A stretch of 64,000 bases of DNA from an uncultured Mucilaginibacter sp. (GTDB taxonomy: Bacteria > Bacteroidota > Bacteroidia > Sphingobacteriales > Sphingobacteriaceae). How positions within the stretch are numbered: position 1 is the first letter of the stretch; each line of letters begins with the position of its first letter. A program made the translations under genes and the position numbers. Below the pieces are notes generated by a model. That model ran no database searches. It saw only the letters and a list, made by a program, of their open reading frames with translations, and had not been told where the DNA came from. Of this stretch, positions 62,266 to 64,000 are shown piece by piece. Location: contig NZ_CAMLHX010000012.1 in NCBI RefSeq assembly GCF_946479965.1, positions 1 through 64,000 on the forward strand. The letters run 5' to 3'.

Positions 62266-63822
62266 ATGAACAAAAAAATATACTTGCTTTCGGCAGCTTT
62301 AGCTGCTGTATTGAGCAGCAACGCGCAAAATATGACAAGCAACGGTCCGCAAATAAAAACAGCCAATGGTATTGTGCAAGGCGTAACCGAAACCAGCGGC
62401 ATACGCTCATTTAAAGGGATTCCGTTTGCAAAGCCACCCGTGGGCGATCTGCGCTGGAAAGCCCCGCAGCCGGCTGATAATTGGAACGGTGTGCTTAAGA
62501 CCGATCATTTTGGTCCGCAGGCTATGCAGCAACCCTTATATAGCGATATGATCTTCCGCAGCAATGGCAAGAGCGAAGATTGCCTTTACCTTAACGTTTG
62601 GACACCGGCCAAAACCGGCAACGAAAAACTGCCGGTACTGGTCTATTTCTACGGCGGCGGTTTCCGTACCGGCGATGGATCTGAAGGTAGATACGATGGC
62701 GAAAGCATGGCCAAAAAGGGTATTGTGGCACTTACCGTAAACTATCGTTTGGGCGTATTCGGATTTATGGCTCATCCTGAATTGACCAAAGAATCTCCTG
62801 AGCATGCTTCGGGCAATTACGGCTTGATGGATCTGCACGCTGCCTTGCTTTGGGTTAAAAAGAATATAGCTGCATTTGGTGGCGATCCGGATAAAGTTAC
62901 CATCGCCGGCGAATCAGCGGGCTCTATGGCGGTATCGGCGCAAATGGCCTCGCCTTTATCAAAAGGACTGTTCCGTGCTGCCATTGCAGAAAGCGGCGCT
63001 TTGCTGGGCAACCTGTCGCCTACACCGTTAGCCGCTGCTGAGCAAGCAGGTGTTTCATTCGCTACCCGCGTTAAAGCGGCTTCATTGGCCGATCTGCGCA
63101 AGATCCCCGCTGATTCGCTGTTGAAATGGGGCGCCAACGGCCGTTTTGGCTGTACGGTTGATGGTTATTTCCTTCCGCAGCAACCACAGGAAATCTTTGC
63201 GGCAGGCAAGCAAATGCCGGTAGCGCTGTTAGCAGGCTGGAACTCGGCAGAAGGCGACTATAAAAGCATATTAGGCAGAAACGTTGCGCCAACGCCCGAG
63301 AATTACAAGGCGGCTATTCAGCGTTTATATCCTGATAAAGCAGCCGAGGTATTACAGCAATACCCGGCAACAACCAAAGAAGAAATAATAGCCTCAGGCA
63401 ACGCCCTGGCATCCGACCGCTTTATTGCTTTCAGCACCTGGAAACTGATAGATATGCAGGCCCGCACGCAAAAAGCACCTGTATACCGTTACTTATATAC
63501 CCGGCCGCGTCCTAAACTGGCCACCGAAGCAGAGGCCCCTACCGGGGCTGTACACTCGGCAGAGATAGAGTACGCCATGGGTAACCTGCACTACAACAAA
63601 GTTTACAACTGGACACCCGAGGACCTTAAAACAGCCCAGGTAATGCATGATTTTTTTGCCAACTTTATTAAAACAGGCAACCCAAATGCAACAGGTTTGC
63701 CACAATGGGATACCGTACAAGGCAATGGCACAAAAAAGGTGATGATAATTGATGCCGATAGCAAAGGCGTGCCGGATAATACTGTTGCAAGGTATGCTTT
63801 GATGGAGGGGGTGATAAAGTAG
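62266..63822 (+). CDS. type-B carboxylesterase family protein
   Basis: 518 residues with a signal peptide (ends near SNAQ). Alpha/beta-hydrolase of the cholinesterase/carboxylesterase type. The nucleophile is Ser217 in GESAGS, the acid is probably Glu329 in WNSAEGD, and the His is His430 in GAVHSAEIEYAMGN. The oxyanion stretch YFYGGGFRTG is present. It probably hydrolyses short-chain esters in the periplasm; the natural substrate is unknown. A full consensus promoter lies upstream. Confidence 0.94.
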   Translation: MNKKIYLLSAALAAVLSSNAQNMTSNGPQIKTANGIVQGVTETSGIRSFKGIPFAKPPVGDLRWKAPQPADNWNGVLKTDHFGPQAMQQPLYSDMIFRSNGKSEDCLYLNVWTPAKTGNEKLPVLVYFYGGGFRTGDGSEGRYDGESMAKKGIVALTVNYRLGVFGFMAHPELTKESPEHASGNYGLMDLHAALLWVKKNIAAFGGDPDKVTIAGESAGSMAVSAQMASPLSKGLFRAAIAESGALLGNLSPTPLAAAEQAGVSFATRVKAASLADLRKIPADSLLKWGANGRFGCTVDGYFLPQQPQEIFAAGKQMPVALLAGWNSAEGDYKSILGRNVAPTPENYKAAIQRLYPDKAAEVLQQYPATTKEEIIASGNALASDRFIAFSTWKLIDMQARTQKAPVYRYLYTRPRPKLATEAEAPTGAVHSAEIEYAMGNLHYNKVYNWTPEDLKTAQVMHDFFANFIKTGNPNATGLPQWDTVQGNGTKKVMIIDADSKGVPDNTVARYALMEGVIK

Positions 63823-64000
63823 TTTAGCAACAGGCTTGGTTTATTGCTGTCGTTTCCGACAGGTCGCCTGCTGAATCCAAACGCGCTTAGCATGCCCGGT
63901 TACTACAGCTCAGAAACGGGTTATTTGGTTTAGCCGAAGAATGCATTAGATTTGATGGTGTGTATTTACAAACACAATCATAATAATCCAGCTAAACCTT

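Noticed and set aside
63823..64000. Start of another gene at the right edge
   Set aside because: No frame with a plausible start or family motif in the last 178 bases.

Overview
The window is 64 kb of a Bacteroidota chromosome, most likely Sphingobacteriaceae and close to Mucilaginibacter or Pedobacter. The genus is an inference from the gene complement, because no rRNA gene is present. Evidence for the phylum is the gliding lipoprotein GldH, an OMP_b-brl_3 TonB-type barrel, PorT-like and DUF3078 barrels, DUF4142/DUF4920/DUF2167 proteins, LytS/LytTR signalling, many Bacteroidota lipoproteins, and recurrent TAnnTTTG promoter elements with little Shine-Dalgarno sequence.

Layout. 1-5.7 kb: the 3' part of mnmG, an Ig-like lipoprotein, a gamma-carbonic anhydrase, tRNA-Gly(CCC) with a lipoprotein gene running antisense into it, and nadB. 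5.66-6.07 kb: an AT-rich divergent gap before nadA that holds a cluster of DnaA-box-like 9-mers and is a candidate replication origin. 6.1-10.4 kb: nadA, a barrel, thiL and two exported proteins. 10.4-15 kb (minus strand): rmuC, then a holB-PSP1-gldH operon. 15-25.5 kb (plus strand): ruvX, a DinB/MDMPI-type protein, an O-methyltransferase, two tandem glucosaminidases, DUF3078 and PH-domain proteins, ffh, an M1 peptidase and YifB/ComM.

25.5-29.4 kb is the accessory part. It has three direct copies of a hairpin module (called B here) and three direct copies of a 56-bp module (called A here), in the order B-genes-A, three times. The genes between them are small lipoproteins or membrane proteins of unknown function. 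Inside the first unit is a REP-associated tyrosine transposase (RAYT) flanked by 34-bp inverted repeats that are themselves REP hairpins. The palindrome in module B belongs to the same REP family as the RAYT flanks. This is the best candidate for an undescribed arrangement.

29.4-43 kb: a Crp-type regulator, an AhpD-like protein, a CE15 esterase, a DUF2167 protein, a Na+/H+ antiporter, ahcY, a bactofilin plus M23 peptidase pair, DUF4920 and DUF4142 proteins, a likely small RNA, a TPR-hybrid histidine kinase and an MBL hydrolase. 43-50 kb: a large TonB-type barrel and a glycine-rich partner beside a divergent LytS/LytTR pair, then a peroxiredoxin/AhpD pair. 51-64 kb: three response-regulator proteins, a PyrR-like phosphoribosyltransferase, rlmD, a complete RND efflux operon (adaptor-pump-outer-membrane factor), and a type-B carboxylesterase.
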